64,000 bases of DNA from RUG714 sp964623515 (GCA_964623515.1 CAZURV010000004.1:1-64000); one strand, 5' to 3'. Positions 25,549 to 35,372 are shown, counted from the stretch's first letter. The notes: a model not told the origin generated them from the sequence alone. A program made the numbers and translations.

Positions 25549-26196
25549 TCATTGCTGTGCTGCGGAAAGCCGTTTAATAATATCGGCCTTTCCGCATTTC
25601 GCGCCGAAACAGGCTTTTATTTCATTATTGAAAATCAACGCGGATAGAACGCAGTGTTCTTTGCAGCCGTTGCAGTTAAGTGTTTTGAACTGTATATTCT
25701 GTGAAAAAGAATGGTCTTTAAATAAAGCCGCATTGTTGTTGTAAACCGTTTTCATCGCGGCAAGCGCGGCACCGAGGGAGGCGTAAAATTTTTTGTTGTG
25801 TGAAGTTATATTCAGTGATTTTTGCGGAAAGTCTCCACGCCACTCACCGCTACTGAAAATATCGGAGGGAACGCCGCCAAATGTTTGGATAACGGTATTT
25901 TTCGTTATGATATAATTCATGCCGATGTATTCTGCGCTTTTGCAAAGCGCAAAAAGGGAATGAAGTCGAATTTCACTTTTTCTTGAGACATCCATTCGTC
26001 TTTTTCCGCATATGCCGATTCCGAGGATTGCAAACGGGTCCGTCATGTTTGAACTTATTTTATTCATGCATTCTCTAAGTGCGTCGTCGGCGGGGGCTTT
26101 GCGAGATAATGCCGCCGCGCATATTTTTTTGTTTTCATTTATGAGAACGCATGATGTCGATTTATCACATTCAATTCCGAGAAAGTATTGTTCCAC
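25549..26196 (-). CDS. Compact protein related to 2-hydroxyacyl-CoA dehydratase activase (BcrAD/BadF-like)
   Basis: A 215-residue protein. The start LGIECDKSTSCVLINENKKI resembles the ASKHA phosphate-loop strand pair of BadF/HgdC activases (usual form GIDxGSTT). The GGVPSD and SLGAALAA segments recall the later adenosine region. The end carries CNGCKEHC and GAKCGK, the cysteine pattern found after the activase domains in long COG1924 proteins. Known activases are 260 residues or more, and the long forms exceed 1000, so large parts are missing. The GTG start at 26196 has GGAG seven bases upstream and overlaps the upstream gene by 26 bases. Function unknown; ATPase activity is doubtful. Confidence 0.6.
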   Translation of the reverse strand: MEQYFLGIECDKSTSCVLINENKKICAAALSRKAPADDALRECMNKISSNMTDPFAILGIGICGKRRMDVSRKSEIRLHSLFALCKSAEYIGMNYIITKNTVIQTFGGVPSDIFSSGEWRGDFPQKSLNITSHNKKFYASLGAALAAMKTVYNNNAALFKDHSFSQNIQFKTLNCNGCKEHCVLSALIFNNEIKACFGAKCGKADIIKRLSAAQQ

Positions 26197-27145
26197 TGCT
26201 CTGCTCCAATTTTATTTTATTTTTTAATTCAGGCAGTTTTTCACGCAATTCGTTTTCCGTAAAATACGGGCTCAGATACATTACGGGTACGTTTAATTTC
26301 AGTTTGCTTCCGGTTTCGCAAATCATTCCTTTGACTGCATTTGCGTTTCGATTTTCAAGAATATCGTCCGCAATCGTTTTAATGCTACGGTGGATGATTT
26401 TTTTAAATCCTGCCCTGTTTTTAAAATTTGCGGAAACAGACGGAATATTAGTGAGTATAAGTCCCTCTTCTGCAAGATTTTTCCTTATCATCAAAATCTT
26501 TGCATATTCGCAGTGTTTTTCGCAGAGAAACCCGATTGCAAAAATTCCTTCATTCTTTTCTCGAAAACGTTCTGCTTTTTTCATAATCAGCCGTAAAAAG
26601 ATTTTCAGCGAGGAAAGTGTAGTGAGAGTATCCATCTCCTTTTCTGCCATACTGCAAAAAGTGGAAAATGATTCAATTTGATTTTTATCTTTTATTCCCG
26701 CACGTATTTCATATATAAGACTGACATAGCTATCCATCGTGCACAAGCAGTCGTAAAAATCAGCGGCAAACTGTTTTTGCTTTAAGTTTTTGTTTTTTCC
26801 GTAAGTAAGTGCGAAAGCCGGTAACGATGCATCTGTTTTATAGCACAATGTTTTCATTTTGAATCCGCTTTGTTCAAAGATATAATTGAGCGTTTCGCGG
26901 AAATGATAATTCGGAGCGGTGCGGCTGAGTATAACGGCAGTATCTGCTCCGAGATAAAAAGATTCGATAAAAGATCCGAGTATAAGCTGTGAATCATAAT
27001 CAAGATTTTCCGAACCGAAGCTTGAACCGAGTTTCAGTGTGTACCGGCTCGTCTGCGCAGGGCGGATGAACGGGATATCCGCTTCTCTGAACAAAGCTTG
27101 AAAAACATAGGTATAAACTCCGGAATCTGTAATTGTAAGCTTCAT
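26171..27145 (-). CDS. COG3581-like protein (2-hydroxyacyl-CoA dehydratase family relative) without the usual cysteines
   Basis: A 324-residue protein. The first 100 residues follow the COG3581 plan: a start like MKLTITDSG, then FIRPAQTSRYTLKLGS, then LGSFIESFYLGADTAV. In typical members the positions after this carry SPEFACLP and GGCGPCRFG cysteines; here they read SSFGSENLDYDS and SRTAPNYHF, so the expected Fe-S ligands are absent. Scattered cysteines remain later (near residues 132, 160 and 205). AAGGAG precedes the ATG. It is coupled to the activase-like gene by a 26-base overlap, and the two families are normally fused or adjacent. Role unknown. Confidence 0.6.
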   Translation of the reverse strand: MKLTITDSGVYTYVFQALFREADIPFIRPAQTSRYTLKLGSSFGSENLDYDSQLILGSFIESFYLGADTAVILSRTAPNYHFRETLNYIFEQSGFKMKTLCYKTDASLPAFALTYGKNKNLKQKQFAADFYDCLCTMDSYVSLIYEIRAGIKDKNQIESFSTFCSMAEKEMDTLTTLSSLKIFLRLIMKKAERFREKNEGIFAIGFLCEKHCEYAKILMIRKNLAEEGLILTNIPSVSANFKNRAGFKKIIHRSIKTIADDILENRNANAVKGMICETGSKLKLNVPVMYLSPYFTENELREKLPELKNKIKLEQSSGTILSRN

Positions 27146-27248
27146 AAAAAAACTCCTTCCAACCCAAATTGACGAAACATCGGGTTTGTTTCATTCAACA
27201 TAATTATGGGCGGAAAGAGTTTGCTTTAATCAGAAAAGCACAGATCGC

Positions 27249-29012
27249 TTAAATATTTTCAATATTGTATTTTTTCTTATACGCTTTATATGCTGTGCGG
27301 AAATTTTCATCATCGTTTCTTCTGTTTTGGAGATATTGATGCGTGTCGCCGTCCGCTTCTTCGGACGAAACAACTGCAGCGGCAATATTTGAGCAGTGGT
27401 CAGAGATACGCTTGAACGCGTTGAGTATATCCGAAAGATAAAATCCGATTTCTGCGGTGTATTCACCGGACTGCAGTCTTTTTATATGGAGCCTTTTAAC
27501 TTTTCCAACAAGTTTTGAAACCGCATAAGCAAGAGGTTCAACATCGTTCGCTTTTTCGGGGAAGTCGATGAATGCATCATTTGTAAGCTCAAGCATTTCT
27601 TTAATTGCGTCAATAATAACATAGATTTCCCTGCACGTGCTGCGGGAAAAGCTGAGTTTTTTTTCTTCCATTTCCGTTGTTATATTCACGATGCTTACGG
27701 CATAATCTCCGAGCCTTTCATACTCCGTGATTGCCTGTAGAAGCTTTGCGGCTTTTCCGTTGTCTTCAGAGGAAAGGTCGGTTGAGGATAGCCTTAAAAG
27801 ATATTTTCGCAGATTATCTTCGTACTGATCGAGTTTTGTTTCAGTTCGCATAATCTTGTTTATTCGTTCTTTTGAGTATTCATCTGTCATCAGCTTTATG
27901 GAGTATTCGACGTTTTGACGGGCAAGTATCGCCATATCCATGCACATAATTTCTGCTTCTTTGAGCGCAAACGGAGGGGTCTGAAGAAGTCTTTCGTCAA
28001 GAAATGCAAACTGCGATGCTTCATCTTCTTTATCGGCACTTCCGCGCACGAGAAAATTTGTGAGTTTAATAAGAAGTTTTGAAAACGGACAAAGTATGGC
28101 GGTTGCAGCGATGTTATAGATAGTATGAATAACGGCAATGGATAAAACAGAGGCTTGCTCATCAATAAATGCCCAGTTGAATGCGGAGCTCAAAACCAGG
28201 AATAGCGTAATAAAGATTGCGGAACCGATAACGTTGAAAAGCAAATGAACCACAGCTACTCTTTTTGCGTTTTTTCCGGTTCCGATACTTGATAAAAGCC
28301 CCGTAAAGCACGTTCCTATATTTTGACCGAGCACAATAGGCACAGCCATGCGGTAAGAGATAAGACCGCTGAGCGCGAGCGCTTGAAGCATTGCAATCGA
28401 TGCCGCTGATGACTGAATCACCGCAGTGATTACCGTACCCGCAATGATTCCGAGGATTGGATTTGAAAGCGTGGAAAGCACGCGTATAAAAGCCGGGCTG
28501 TCGGCAAGTCCGCTCACGGAGGAAGACATAAACGACATTCCGTACATCAAAACGGAAAAACCTGCAAGAATCTGACCGATATTTTTTCGCTTGTCGTGTT
28601 TCGAAAATACGTACATAACTACGCCGATTAAGGCGAATGCGCCGCAGAAGTTTTCGGGCTTAAGAAGCTGTAGCAAAATATTTTCGCTTTCTATTCCGGA
28701 AAGCGAAATAATCCAGGAGGTAAGTGTTGTGCCTATGTTTGCACCGAATATTACGGGAAGTGTCTGCGGAAATTCCATAAGTCCGGAATTGACGATGCCT
28801 ACAAGCATAACGGTTATGGCGGACGACGACTGAACCGCTGTTGTGATAAGCAAACCGGTAAGCAAAGCAAGCATCGGTTTTGAGCTGATTTTATTCAATG
28901 CTGATTCAAGCTTTCCGCCCGCCAGCATTTCAAGCCCTTTACTCATAATATTCATACCGAAAAGGAAGAATGCAAGTCCGGCGCATAATTTTAAAACATC
29001 TAATATATTCAT
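27249..29012 (-). CDS. Na/Pi cotransporter family protein with PhoU-like domain
   Basis: A 587-residue membrane protein. The N-terminal 340 residues carry eight to nine hydrophobic helices with the duplicated Na/Pi-II signature QSSSA (about residue 61) and QSSAA (about 205). The GxNIGT motif is also repeated (GANIGTT and GQNIGTC). The C-terminal part (about 350-560) is helical and PhoU-like, with a paired LGDYAVSI and ISDHCSNIA pattern. Family members import phosphate with sodium or, in E. coli YjbB, are linked to phosphate export. A separate PhoU or Pst system is not visible here. A GGAG site precedes the ATG. Confidence 0.9.
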   Translation of the reverse strand: MNILDVLKLCAGLAFFLFGMNIMSKGLEMLAGGKLESALNKISSKPMLALLTGLLITTAVQSSSAITVMLVGIVNSGLMEFPQTLPVIFGANIGTTLTSWIISLSGIESENILLQLLKPENFCGAFALIGVVMYVFSKHDKRKNIGQILAGFSVLMYGMSFMSSSVSGLADSPAFIRVLSTLSNPILGIIAGTVITAVIQSSAASIAMLQALALSGLISYRMAVPIVLGQNIGTCFTGLLSSIGTGKNAKRVAVVHLLFNVIGSAIFITLFLVLSSAFNWAFIDEQASVLSIAVIHTIYNIAATAILCPFSKLLIKLTNFLVRGSADKEDEASQFAFLDERLLQTPPFALKEAEIMCMDMAILARQNVEYSIKLMTDEYSKERINKIMRTETKLDQYEDNLRKYLLRLSSTDLSSEDNGKAAKLLQAITEYERLGDYAVSIVNITTEMEEKKLSFSRSTCREIYVIIDAIKEMLELTNDAFIDFPEKANDVEPLAYAVSKLVGKVKRLHIKRLQSGEYTAEIGFYLSDILNAFKRISDHCSNIAAAVVSSEEADGDTHQYLQNRRNDDENFRTAYKAYKKKYNIENI

Positions 29013-29287
29013 AAACGTTCTCCTTGTTTTTTAGATTTTGCAGAACAAACGGATTTATTACGGAATACAAGTAAATCGAAAACAATCCACTCATTTTGTG
29101 CTTTCCTGAAGAAAAATCTTGCTCTGAAATTTTGAAACCAAACGATACAGGAAAACTTCTTTTTATATCCATTAAATAATATTGCAGAACATATCATGTG
29201 TCAACAGCATTGCTTAAATTTTATGCAAATTTTACAAATTAAAATATGAGTGCGTGTCATCTGTTTTGATTTTTTGACAGCAAGAAA
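29013..29287 (-). promoter_or_regulatory. Intergenic region with promoter for the Na/Pi transporter
   Basis: On the minus strand TTGACA (29199-29204), 17 bases and TATTAT (29176-29181) form a near-consensus promoter. The leader to the start codon is about 155 bases and AT-rich; no clear structured element was recognised in it. Confidence 0.65.
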
Positions 29288-29326
29288 GAGCTGCCGCAAA
29301 AGATTTTGCCTTTTGCGGCAGCTTCT
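29288..29326 (-). terminator. Terminator of the large surface protein gene
   Basis: On the minus strand GAAGCTGCCGCAAAAG pairs with CTTTTGCGGCAGCTC and is followed by TTTCTTGC. It lies about 45 bases past the stop codon. Confidence 0.88.
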
Positions 29327-29369
29327 GAAATCATGAACAACTCAACATATTCAGCATGCAGTGAAAGGA

Positions 29370-32300
29370 TTAAGCGAAATATGCCGATGCTGAATCACCG
29401 AACTGAAGAAGCTCGGCAGCAAGAGTTGAAACATCGCCTGTTACAGTTGAGCAGTATGTTGCAATGCTGTAAGACACCGTGTTGCTTACAACTGTTTCGC
29501 CGTTTGTAAGAGCAAAGGTGTATACGCTTCTCATCTGATCGGCGCTTACGCCGTCAAATACAGCAATATATGCCTGAACGTTTTCATCATATACAAAATC
29601 ACTTGTTTCCGCAACAACTGTACCCGTAGTGTTCTTAACCTGAAGCGTAAGTCCGGTTACATCGCCGAGAACATACATGATGATGTTTGCATTTTCTACA
29701 AGCTCAAGTGAAGCGCCTGCAATTTTTGTTTCGCCTGTAAGAGTGGAAGTGTCATTTTTAAGATCGTTCTGCGCCGCAGGAGATGCCATTGTTGCAACTG
29801 AAACCTGTTCTGCCGTGAGAACGTCTGTTGCAAGCGTATCTGTGTTGTAACCGTAGAAGTTCTGCGCTTCAGCGCCGTATGCAAGCATATCAATGAGCAT
29901 AACAGTTAATGCTTCATCTGTATTTTCAGCGAGCGTAGATTTAACATATTGCGCAATGCTGTAATCAACGCTCTCGGAAATTTCCACTGTTTCGCCGTTA
30001 ATGATACCATGAGCAGTAGCCTGGAATATATCCGCCATCTGTTTAGCGGCAAGGTCTTTAATTGTATAAGCCTTGTAGCCTGCAACGGCAGTATCTGTGT
30101 TTTCAATGCCGGTGTAAACTGTTTCGCCGAGTTTAAACTCAACTTTCACAGAATCAAATGCAGCGGTTTGTTCTTCTGAAATGAATATGTTTGGTTTAAT
30201 GTTTTCTTCAACAATAAGATTGGAACCTTTGATTTCAAGCTTACACTTCTGAACGCTAAAGATATCGGCCCCGTTGTTTTCTGACTTGTAACCGTCTGCT
30301 ACAAAGCTACCGCCGTCTGTGCCGTGTCCGTCGGCAGGATTATAGTTCACGAAAGTTCCGCCTTTCACAACAAAGCTTCCGTTGGATTCCTCCTGGATAT
30401 CCAGCACCATATAGTTCCCGTTGCGAGCGGCGTCTGTGCTGAATGTACCGCCGTTGATAACCACTTCGCCGCCTGAACAGATGCAGGTATTTCCGAGCTG
30501 ATTTGCATCAGCGCCCACATTCCATTTTACGGTTTCGTTCAGCGTAGCTTTTGCTCCCGGCATAACGAGAAGAGCGGCGGCGTCTTTGCCTGAAGCGCCT
30601 TGAACCGTTCCGCTTCCTTTTACCGTAAGATTGCCGCCTTCATAAACTTTAACGGCATATGTGTCTGTGCTGGTAAGTGTATAAGCATTAAGATTCAGCG
30701 TGATTTCGGACTGAACAGATATTTCTTTATCCAAAGTAACGTCTGAAAGAAGAATAACTTCTTCGCCTGTCTGCGCTGCATTTACGGCTTCCTGAAGTGT
30801 TTTATATCTAACATCGCCGATAGCGGCAGTATAATCTTCGGCTTTAGTTGTATCTTCAAACAGATTTAACATCGTGCTGGAGAAAAAGTAATTGTAAGGC
30901 ACGCCGTTTGCGTCATTACCGTTCACATAATCGCAGGATGTTGTTACTTGAATTTTAATATATTGTGCGAAAACCGATTCGTTTAATACGATGTCTTTTT
31001 GGTTTACATCAGCAGCCAGCTCTGTTTTATTGGCAGGATTATATAGATTCTCAAATGCCAGTACTTCCTGCCAGTCTGAACCGTTCATGCTGGTATAAAT
31101 TATTCCGTTTTTCGGAACGCCGTATAGATATCCGGGCTCTTTATTATATTGAATTTTCGAAAGATATCTCGGTTCATCAAGTTTTATGGTAATATATTTT
31201 TCATCGTTTGTTACCGTTCGGTCTGTATGCCATTTTGTATTGGCGTTTCCGTCAATGGCATTCACAACCTGCCCGTAATCGGTTGCCCTGACAGCCTCGG
31301 ATGAAAAATCATACACTGATAAATGTTTAATCGGAATATATTTTTCTGTATCCGGCTGATTATCTTCGGTAAACGAATACTCTAAAGCATCGCTTGCCGT
31401 AAGAGATCCGGCGGCTTTGTTCCTGACATATAATTTTCGGGTTCCCGTTACAATCGGTTCCTCATCTGAATAGGAGGTCCATTTTCCGTCCTCAATTTTC
31501 CACTCGAGGCTGTCAACATCCGTTAATCCTATCAATCTGTTTTCCAAATCGTTTAAGTACAGACTATTCGGCATTGTCGGTATTTGCCGCTTGTGAATAT
31601 AGATGGTTGATTCAGTATCTATTGCCGTCATGCGGATTTTTATGTTATTATCTGTATTTATTGCCTGTAATTCATCAGATGAAAGTTCCTGTTCGTCAGC
31701 GCCCGCTTCTTTCCAGGTAGCGCCGCCGTCCAAACTGTATTCCCAGGCAGTTCCCTTATATTCGTCTGTCAAAACTATTTTGCCGGCATTGTTACCGTCA
31801 AAGGAGAAAGTGGCGACGGTTTTGACTGTGGTATCTTCATATAAGTTTACCATTGCCAAGGACGCAAACATATTATAAGTATTCATCTCGATTTTAACAT
31901 ATTGTCCGTATACGCTAAAATCAAAATCTATTCTTCTTAATTTGTTTTCCTGCGAACATCCTTCCAATCTGCCGGCTTCCGTCCAATTTTCACCGTCAAC
32001 GCTTACATATATAATTGCGTCTTGTATGAAATCCGGATCGTTATCTTTATATTTGATTTGTGCAAATTCCAGCGCGGATAAGTTTCTCGGAGTATCTAAT
32101 TTTATTGTTATAAAAGGTTTAACGCTGTCTTTTCTTACATCATACCTGAAATCGGTGTGCCATAAAGTCGTCATATTTCCGTCTATAGCATTCGGCGCAT
32201 AAAACGGTCGGCTGGAATCTATGGATTGTGATGAATAATTATGGATAGACAAATGTTCTATCGGTATGTATTTGGCAGTCTCCGGCTGATTATCGGAAGT

Positions 32301-34907
32301 GAATTGATAAGTTGTTGTTGCGCTCGGAACTGTTGTGCCCGTAAATCCGGTTCTGACTTCAACTGTCTGGTCACCTGTTAAATCCGGAAGCTCGGTTTTA
32401 AACGGAGTCCAGTTTTCACTGCCTTGCAGGCGCCATTCCATAATATCCGATGCGCCGATAACCCGGTTTTCCCAGTCATTTGCGTATATGTTTGAAGGCA
32501 GAGTTCCTTCCGTAATATCAATCGTAAAACAATAATCATTCAGACCCATGATTTTAACGAGAATATCTTTTTCCGCAGATATACTGTTAAGCTCATCCTG
32601 CGTTAATTCAACAAAATCGCCGGATGTCCACTCGGAATAGGTATTTCCGCCGTCCAGACTGTATGCCCAGTTAATGGAATAATCGGAATTTTTCATCAGT
32701 TTCCCGGCATTTTCACCGTCAAACGAGAAAGAAATCGGATCGGGTTGAGTCAGACCTAAAAGGCTTTTCGCGTGCGTTCTTACACCGCTACCGGCATTTA
32801 CAGCACCGATCGATGCAAGCGTTTCATCGGAAACAGTTACCGCTTCTGTTAAATTCTTCTTTTCAATCGTGTCGATATCCAGTTTCTTTTCGCCTTCTAA
32901 ATACGGCCTTATCACATTCAGAAGATCATACATGGCTACCGGATAATATTTATAAGATTCGGTAACTTTCAAAGCTAAATTGTACCAGTCGTCCGAAGTT
33001 ATAGTTCCGCCGTCATTCGTGTCGCTCATTTGTTTGTATAAATTGATGATGTAGTCGTAACTGTCTAAATTTATACTGTTTGTTTCAAGCGCTTTAAAAT
33101 AAGTGTCCACTTTTGCGTTGTTATCGCTATAAGAGTCGGCGATTAAATTGTAATACAATGATTTTTTATATGCACTGTAATTATTCAGATTGGCTTGAGC
33201 TAAATATAAATAGCCAAGGCTCGTTCCGCCTTTGGAACCGCTGATATTTTCATCGGTAAAGGATTTGGCGCCCCAGTTAAAAATCAAACGGTAACGGCCT
33301 CCTCCGCCCCATGTGGTTCCGGCGGTGTTGTAGCCTCCGTATCTTTCAGTCCAATAACCGTTTCCGTTTTCGTCCTGCGCATAATTGAAATACATTTCGT
33401 GCTTCGGCTGATAAGCGCCAACGGCGGGGATTCCGTTCATACGGTACAGACTTTGCGCGAAACGGGATTGATTCCAGCAGATTCCGCCGGCCTCCATAAC
33501 CATCCAATAGCGCTGTGTCGAATCGCCGTACGGAACATTGAACGCGCTGAGATAGTATTTGGCGTCGTATGTTTCTCTGTTGGCTTCATCATAAAGCTTT
33601 TCCTGCGCGTAATTCGGGCTGATATACGGAACCATCCAGCAACTTACGCTTTTAACAATATGTGTATACCCGTTCATCCACAAGATTTCTTCGGGGTTAA
33701 TTGCATCGCAAAAAACCATACGGATTAGCTCAATGTGCAAATTTTCAAACCAATCGTTTTGAACAAATTCACCGGTTACTCCGTTGTTTTCAATATACAT
33801 AAATTTGTTTTCGTCAAACAGCTGCTTCATCAATTTATACCGTTCCAGGTAATCATAGGTTCCGGTAAATGCGCCAAAACGTAAAGGAGAGTGTATGAGG
33901 TCGGTAGTATATGTAGCGGATAAAGCAACCGCCATTTTAGTGTATATGAATTTTCCGGAACTGAGAGCTTCTTCGTTGTTAGTATATAAATCCGCTAAAA
34001 TATTCAGAAATTTATCAGTATCGGAAATTTCACCCACTTCAATAATTTGCTCTATTATCTCATCCTTGCTGATGCACCAGTCCAGGGCTTTTACACCGTT
34101 TTGATTAAATTCGGCAAAATCCTGAATTGTGGCATAACCCAATTTGTTGACAAGAGCTCTTTCCAAAACCGTGCGGTAATAGTTGTTATAATTATCCTCC
34201 ACACTGTTTTTGCTTAAAATATTATCATAATATTCAACAGAATGCAGATTACTGTAATAAGGAGCGGTTTTATCGAAGTCTTCACTTACCAAAGCGGCGG
34301 CGGCTATGGTAGCATGATCGGCGGCGTTACTGCCGCAGGGGTCTGTATATATTCGTAAATATTTATAGCCGTTGATCGATACATCAACTTCAACAGCCGG
34401 AGTTGATCCGGTCATTTGTTCAGTCTGATATAAATCCTGCCAGTTTTCTCCGTCGCTTGATACGGATACTTTAATCCATAAATTGCCGTTTGTTCCGCGG
34501 GCTGCGTCCACACCCATATAGGCAATAAAACGCGGATAAGCCACAGAATATTCTGATATATCATAAGTTATTTGACCTTTTGCATGAACACTGAGTCCTT
34601 TTGTAAAAAAGGTTCTTTGTCCGTCAATCATTAAACTTAATTTATTGCCCTCTTGGTTTTGATCGTATTCAATATTATGTCCACTCCAGCCATTATAAGA
34701 CCAGCCGTTTTCGGAGATATATGCTATGTCGGATAAGTAGATTTTTTCACTGTTGCCGGTTGTAACCGCAACGGGTTCATTATTTGTCTGGGCGGATAAA
34801 TTGTCGCTGTCTTCTGCAAATACGGTTAAAGCGGAAGAAACAGCAAACAGGAGTACGAATGTGCTTAATAAAATTAAAAGATTTTTTATCATACTTCTCT
34901 TTTTCAT
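29370..34907 (-). CDS. Very large modular surface protein: NPCBM, Cys/His transglutaminase-like region, F5/8C repeats
   Basis: An 1845-residue exported protein. Signal peptide 1-31 (ending VFA). Residues about 56-206 form an NPCBM/CBM51-like domain (GWSYNGWSGHN, FFTKGLSVHAKG). Residues about 215-690 are a helical region holding GGICWNQSRF (Cys477) and QPKHEMYF (His503), reminiscent of transglutaminase/papain folds. Two tandem units follow (about 725-1030 and 1032-1350), each an SFDGxNAGK module plus an F5/8-type discoidin domain with an AIDGN...WHTD core. Then a parallel-beta-helix-like stretch (LQEAVNAAQTGEE onward) and a duplicated C-terminal domain. It has no LPXTG. Likely binds and perhaps remodels a polymer or glycan; activity unproven. 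Confidence 0.82.
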   Translation of the reverse strand: MKKRSMIKNLLILLSTFVLLFAVSSALTVFAEDSDNLSAQTNNEPVAVTTGNSEKIYLSDIAYISENGWSYNGWSGHNIEYDQNQEGNKLSLMIDGQRTFFTKGLSVHAKGQITYDISEYSVAYPRFIAYMGVDAARGTNGNLWIKVSVSSDGENWQDLYQTEQMTGSTPAVEVDVSINGYKYLRIYTDPCGSNAADHATIAAAALVSEDFDKTAPYYSNLHSVEYYDNILSKNSVEDNYNNYYRTVLERALVNKLGYATIQDFAEFNQNGVKALDWCISKDEIIEQIIEVGEISDTDKFLNILADLYTNNEEALSSGKFIYTKMAVALSATYTTDLIHSPLRFGAFTGTYDYLERYKLMKQLFDENKFMYIENNGVTGEFVQNDWFENLHIELIRMVFCDAINPEEILWMNGYTHIVKSVSCWMVPYISPNYAQEKLYDEANRETYDAKYYLSAFNVPYGDSTQRYWMVMEAGGICWNQSRFAQSLYRMNGIPAVGAYQPKHEMYFNYAQDENGNGYWTERYGGYNTAGTTWGGGGRYRLIFNWGAKSFTDENISGSKGGTSLGYLYLAQANLNNYSAYKKSLYYNLIADSYSDNNAKVDTYFKALETNSINLDSYDYIINLYKQMSDTNDGGTITSDDWYNLALKVTESYKYYPVAMYDLLNVIRPYLEGEKKLDIDTIEKKNLTEAVTVSDETLASIGAVNAGSGVRTHAKSLLGLTQPDPISFSFDGENAGKLMKNSDYSINWAYSLDGGNTYSEWTSGDFVELTQDELNSISAEKDILVKIMGLNDYCFTIDITEGTLPSNIYANDWENRVIGASDIMEWRLQGSENWTPFKTELPDLTGDQTVEVRTGFTGTTVPSATTTYQFTSDNQPETAKYIPIEHLSIHNYSSQSIDSSRPFYAPNAIDGNMTTLWHTDFRYDVRKDSVKPFITIKLDTPRNLSALEFAQIKYKDNDPDFIQDAIIYVSVDGENWTEAGRLEGCSQENKLRRIDFDFSVYGQYVKIEMNTYNMFASLAMVNLYEDTTVKTVATFSFDGNNAGKIVLTDEYKGTAWEYSLDGGATWKEAGADEQELSSDELQAINTDNNIKIRMTAIDTESTIYIHKRQIPTMPNSLYLNDLENRLIGLTDVDSLEWKIEDGKWTSYSDEEPIVTGTRKLYVRNKAAGSLTASDALEYSFTEDNQPDTEKYIPIKHLSVYDFSSEAVRATDYGQVVNAIDGNANTKWHTDRTVTNDEKYITIKLDEPRYLSKIQYNKEPGYLYGVPKNGIIYTSMNGSDWQEVLAFENLYNPANKTELAADVNQKDIVLNESVFAQYIKIQVTTSCDYVNGNDANGVPYNYFFSSTMLNLFEDTTKAEDYTAAIGDVRYKTLQEAVNAAQTGEEVILLSDVTLDKEISVQSEITLNLNAYTLTSTDTYAVKVYEGGNLTVKGSGTVQGASGKDAAALLVMPGAKATLNETVKWNVGADANQLGNTCICSGGEVVINGGTFSTDAARNGNYMVLDIQEESNGSFVVKGGTFVNYNPADGHGTDGGSFVADGYKSENNGADIFSVQKCKLEIKGSNLIVEENIKPNIFISEEQTAAFDSVKVEFKLGETVYTGIENTDTAVAGYKAYTIKDLAAKQMADIFQATAHGIINGETVEISESVDYSIAQYVKSTLAENTDEALTVMLIDMLAYGAEAQNFYGYNTDTLATDVLTAEQVSVATMASPAAQNDLKNDTSTLTGETKIAGASLELVENANIIMYVLGDVTGLTLQVKNTTGTVVAETSDFVYDENVQAYIAVFDGVSADQMRSVYTFALTNGETVVSNTVSYSIATYCSTVTGDVSTLAAELLQFGDSASAYFA

Positions 34908-34921
34908 AATTATTCTCCTTT

Positions 34922-34970
34922 AACAAATATTTGTTTTCTAAATATTACACTATAATTTTAGAAATATCAA
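34922..34970 (-). promoter_or_regulatory. Promoter and palindromic operator of the large surface protein gene
   Basis: On the minus strand TTGATA (34965-34970), 17 bases and TAATAT (34942-34947) form a promoter. AACAAATATTTGTT (34922-34935) is a perfect 14-base palindrome lying where the transcript would start, between promoter and ribosome binding site. It is a good candidate for a repressor site controlling this large protein. Confidence 0.6.
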
Positions 34971-35251
34971 CAGTTTTTAAATATTTTTTTAATTTTAATT
35001 TGTGCAACTTTATTTACTGTTGAAAAGCATAGTTAAACACAGGGGTATTCTGCCCTTAAGGCAGGGTGTATTTGTAATTCGGCGGCGTGTAAATTTGCTG
35101 CTGAATTTGGACGGCACACTGTGCCGCAGACACCTTCTTAAATAATAAAAATGTTTTCTCGGTTGATAAAAGCCCTTGCTAAAATGGATTAACTGTAGAG
35201 CATAAGTAGATAAACCGATATTCGGCTTAAATGACCGGAGGAAACAAGAAA
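34971..35251. other. Intergenic stretch between surface protein and tRNA-Arg genes
   Basis: About 280 bases with no gene. A hairpin CTGCCCTTAAGGCAG (35050-35064) is the only clear local structure. An open frame across 35010-35267 on the minus strand has no start signals and looks accidental. Confidence 0.4.
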
Positions 35252-35292
35252 AGCCGAAATCCCTCATAAATAAAGGGTTCCCGGCCTTTTTG
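35252..35292 (-). terminator. Terminator of the tRNA-Arg gene
   Basis: On the minus strand GGCCGGGAACCCT pairs, with mismatches, with AGGGATTTCGGC, followed by TTTTC. It starts a few bases past the tRNA CCA end. Confidence 0.7.
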
Positions 35293-35295
35293 CGC

Positions 35296-35372
35296 TGGCA
35301 CTCCGAGGCGGATTCGAACCGCCGGCCTTCCGCTTAGGAGGCGGACGCTCTATCCTGCTGAGCTATCGAAGC
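35296..35372 (-). tRNA. tRNA-Arg (anticodon CCU)
   Basis: A 77-base cloverleaf on the minus strand. D arm GATAGCTCAGCAGGATAGAGC, anticodon stem TCCGC/GCGGA around the loop CTCCTAA (anticodon CCU, reading AGG), T arm GCGGTTCGAATCCGC, acceptor GCTTCGA/TCGGAGT with G-U pairs, and an encoded CCA. A promoter TTGACA (35416-35421) with a TAAAAT -10 lies upstream. Confidence 0.95.
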
